Below, in pieces: positions 55,011 to 57,301 of a DNA stretch of 57,301 bases (position 1 is its first letter; each line of letters starts with the position of its first letter). The stretch covers positions 1-57,301 of the forward strand of contig JADGJC010000265.1 in assembly GCA_027596075.1 (NCBI GenBank), read 5' to 3'. The notes beneath the pieces were generated by a model. The model saw only the letters and a list, made by a program, of their open reading frames with translations, made no database searches and had not been told where the DNA came from. The DNA comes from Rhizophlyctis rosea. Its lineage: Eukaryota > Chytridiomycota > Chytridiomycetes > Rhizophlyctidales > Rhizophlyctidaceae. A program made the translations under genes and the position numbers.

Positions 55011-57301
55011 ATGTTGTTCACACGGAGTAAGCGCTTCAACCCTCTCCAATCGTAGCCCGCGACACGTCTGTTTACTCACCCATCACCGATCTTACCAGAG
55101 GCAACATTTGCCGCTCAACCCAGTACTACCCGCGGTCAGGCCGTCCACTTGGGGGCTGACCCCAAGGGTAAGAACTTCTTGTACACCAACGGTCGTGCAG
55201 TCGTGATTCGTGACTTGGCGGTAGGTGGCTCTATCTTTTGGCTCACAGGCCACGGTTTCCGTCTTGGCCAGATGCGGCGGGAAGATGCCACTTACTGACT
55301 GCTACTCCCAGAACCCTTCCATTGCGACTGAATACACACAACATACATGCCAAGCCACCGTCGCCCGGTATGCGCCAAGTGGATACTACATCGCGTCGGC
55401 TGGTAGGGTTTTGCAGGGTCTCGAAGTTGGGGCCAACCGATACTAACTATGAGACCTCTGCAGACGTGCAAGGCAACATCCGTATCTGGGACACCTTGGG
55501 AGGCGAACAAATCCTCAAGACGGAGACAAAGGTGTTCTCCGGCAGAGTGAACGACCTGGCTTGGGACTTTGAAAGCAAACGCATTGTGGCAGTCGGTGAA
55601 GGAAAGGATCGGTATGCATGCACCTCATAACTCACATCCAACTGAAAAAGCCCATCTAACCCTCCACTCACCCAACCAGCTTTGGCCACGCCTTCCTCTT
55701 CGACACCGCCTCCTCAGTCGGCGAAATCGGCGGCCACAGCAAAGCAATCAACAGCGTCTCCCTCCGCCCCTCCCGCCCCTTCCGCGCCGTCACCGGCTCC
55801 GACGACATGACCGTAAACTTCTACCACGGCGTCCCCTTCAAATTCAACCGCTCCTCCACCGACCACTCCCGCTTCGTCCAGTGCGTCCGGTTCTCCCCTT
55901 CCGGCGACCACTTTGTCTCCGCCGGCTCGGATGGGAAGATCTTCCTCTACGACGGCAAGACGGGGGATAAGGTGGAGGAACTCAGCGCTGCTGAGGGGAG
56001 TCATACCGGGGGTGTTTATAGTGTTTCGTGGAGTCCGGATGGGGCGAGTTTGTTGACTGCCAGTGGGGACCAGACTGCCAAGTTGTGGGACGTGAATGCG
56101 AGGAAGGTGGTTAGTACGTGGCGTCCTGGAGAAGGGTTTGAGAATCAGCAGGTTGGGAGTTTGTGGTCTGGGGAATGGCTGTTGACGTTGTCGCTTTCGG
56201 GGGATTTCAACTATATTGATAAGAACAGTTGGAAGCCTAGTCGGATTGTTAAGGTTAGTGGTGGTGGCGCGCCTCATTTTGCTTTCCGTTATGCCTTGGT
56301 AGACCTAATCAATCATTCCTTGCCTGAACAGGGCCATCAACGCGCCATCACCGCTCTGGCCGTGACGCCCGACAAGACGCTCTTCAGTGGGAGTTACGAC
56401 GGGCGCATCTGCGCTTGGAGTGACGGTGCCGCCGGTGCAGTTGTCCCCGCCGGAGCGGGACACACCAACCAAGTGACGGGTCTAGCCGTGGACGGTGGCA
56501 AAGTGTATTCCAGCGGAATGGACGACACCGCTCGGAGTTTGAGTGTTGGTGCTTCCCCGGCTTACGAGTGAGTGTTGTTTTGTTCAAATTCCCTTTCCTT
56601 CTTTGCTCTCTTCCATTTTCGGAGTTTCTGATGTTTTGGTCCCCTTTTATTTTCCTGCATTTAGTGCGACAACGATCCCAACCTCAGGCGTCGCGAAGGG
56701 CGTTGCTGCGCAAAACGGGACGGTGATTACTGTTTCGTCGAAGGATGAGGCGAAGATTTCGAGTCAGGGGCAGGAAGGGACGGTGAAGTTGAAGTATACC
56801 CCGACGTGTGTGGCGATTTCGCCCGGTGGCGAGGAGGTGGCTATTGGTGGGGAGGTATGTTGTCAACGCCAAGGGAGGGAGGAGGTTGCATTCATTTCTT
56901 CTGCTTTGATGGGTTTGAGAGATGTCTATGTCACCCCCCCAGTGAGAAACAGCCAACCCCATACCTTCTTTCCATTTTCAGGACAACAAAGTCTACATCT
57001 ACACTCTCTCCACCACCACCCTAACCCCAAAACAGACAGTCGACTCCAACCGGGGCGCCATCACGTCCCTCTCCTACTCGCCCAACGGTCTCCTCCTCGC
57101 CGTAGCGGACACGAATAGGAGTATTATCGTCTATGATGCGAAGAGCGGGGATGTTAAGATTACCGGATGGGTGTTCCATAACGCGCGTGTGAATTGTGTC
57201 AGTTGGAGTCCGGATTCGAAGCATGCAGTTAGTGGGAGTTTGGATACTAATGTTGAGGTTTGGAGTGTTGAGGAGCCTATGAGGCATATTAGTATTAAGG
57301 G
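55011..57301 (+). CDS. AIP1: actin-interacting protein 1 (WDR1), partial
   Basis: WD40 protein truncated by the window end. Exons: 55011-55026, 55099-55220, 55312-55402, 55464-55611, 55680-56253, 56332-56567, 56665-56854, 56982 onward (GT-AG, in phase; about 565 residues seen of a usual 600). Opening motif ATFAAQPSTTRGQ...GADPKGKNFLYTNG is specific to AIP1. WD repeats are recognisable: VQGNIRIWDT, SDDMTVNFYHGVPFKF, SDGKIFLYDGKTG, SGDQTAKLWDV, SYDGRICAWSDG, GMDDTARSLSV, TNRSIIVYDAKSGD, SLDTNVEVWSV. With cofilin it severs and caps actin filaments in cortical patches. The ATG at 55011 (ACAATG) lies in a five-codon first exon. The last blade and C-terminus are beyond 57301. Confidence 0.95.

Noticed and set aside
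1..57301. tRNA, rRNA and CRISPR arrays
   Set aside because: I looked for clover-leaf box patterns, rRNA-like blocks and regularly spaced repeats and saw none; a covariance-model scan would be needed to exclude divergent tRNAs.

Overview
The window reads as nuclear DNA of an early-diverging, probably zoosporic (chytrid-like) fungus. Host genes carry many short GT-AG introns (mostly 50-110 nt). The housekeeping set is fungal or eukaryotic: farnesyl diphosphate synthase, ribosomal protein S28, GPN3, proteasome beta-4, V-ATPase subunit d and the WD40 actin regulator AIP1. Two large sensory genes (a receptor-like cyclic nucleotide phosphodiesterase and a class C GPCR) are more typical of flagellated fungi than of Dikarya. 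The taxonomic call is an inference. All exon models were built by hand from splice signals and reading-frame phase.

Layout. 1-6.1 kb is a compact block without visible introns: closely packed minus-strand ORFs (a T5orf172/GIY-YIG-like protein, a 71-aa ORF, a frameshifted coiled-coil ORF) diverge from a thioredoxin-like gene and a 667-aa unknown ORF. Gene types and packing resemble large-DNA-virus DNA, so this may be a virus-derived island. 6.2-8.1 kb holds a damaged F-box/repeat-type gene, and 9.1-9.5 kb a CCAGC-rich minisatellite. 10.2-15.8 kb encodes a predicted 1,399-aa protein that joins signal peptide, ANF-receptor-like ligand-binding domain, one transmembrane helix and a complete class I cyclic nucleotide phosphodiesterase. 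Facing it tail to tail at 16.5-21.9 kb is a class C GPCR of more than 25 exons with a bacterial-type solute-binding ectodomain. Both look like plasma-membrane chemosensors that could feed cyclic-nucleotide signalling; they are the most notable content.

24.3-42.1 kb is ordinary: a GT31/fringe-like glycosyltransferase with a C-terminal PAN-like domain, a BTB protein, a nitronate-monooxygenase-like gene, a small possible dsRNA-binding-like protein, FPP synthase, a RibD-type deaminase-like protein, RPS28 (start codon alone in exon 1), a divergent GPN3/proteasome beta-4 pair and a WW-rich ankyrin-like repeat protein. 42.1-53.1 kb is gene-poor, with one methyltransferase gene, diverged repeat copies, interleaved inverted repeats and an assembly gap between homopolymers. 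The right end carries V-ATPase subunit d divergent from AIP1, which runs off the window.

Single-base frame breaks occur in several genes (about 2.19, 6.65, 7.9 and 30.78 kb). At least the one in a G run looks like a residual assembly indel, so pseudogene calls here are tentative.
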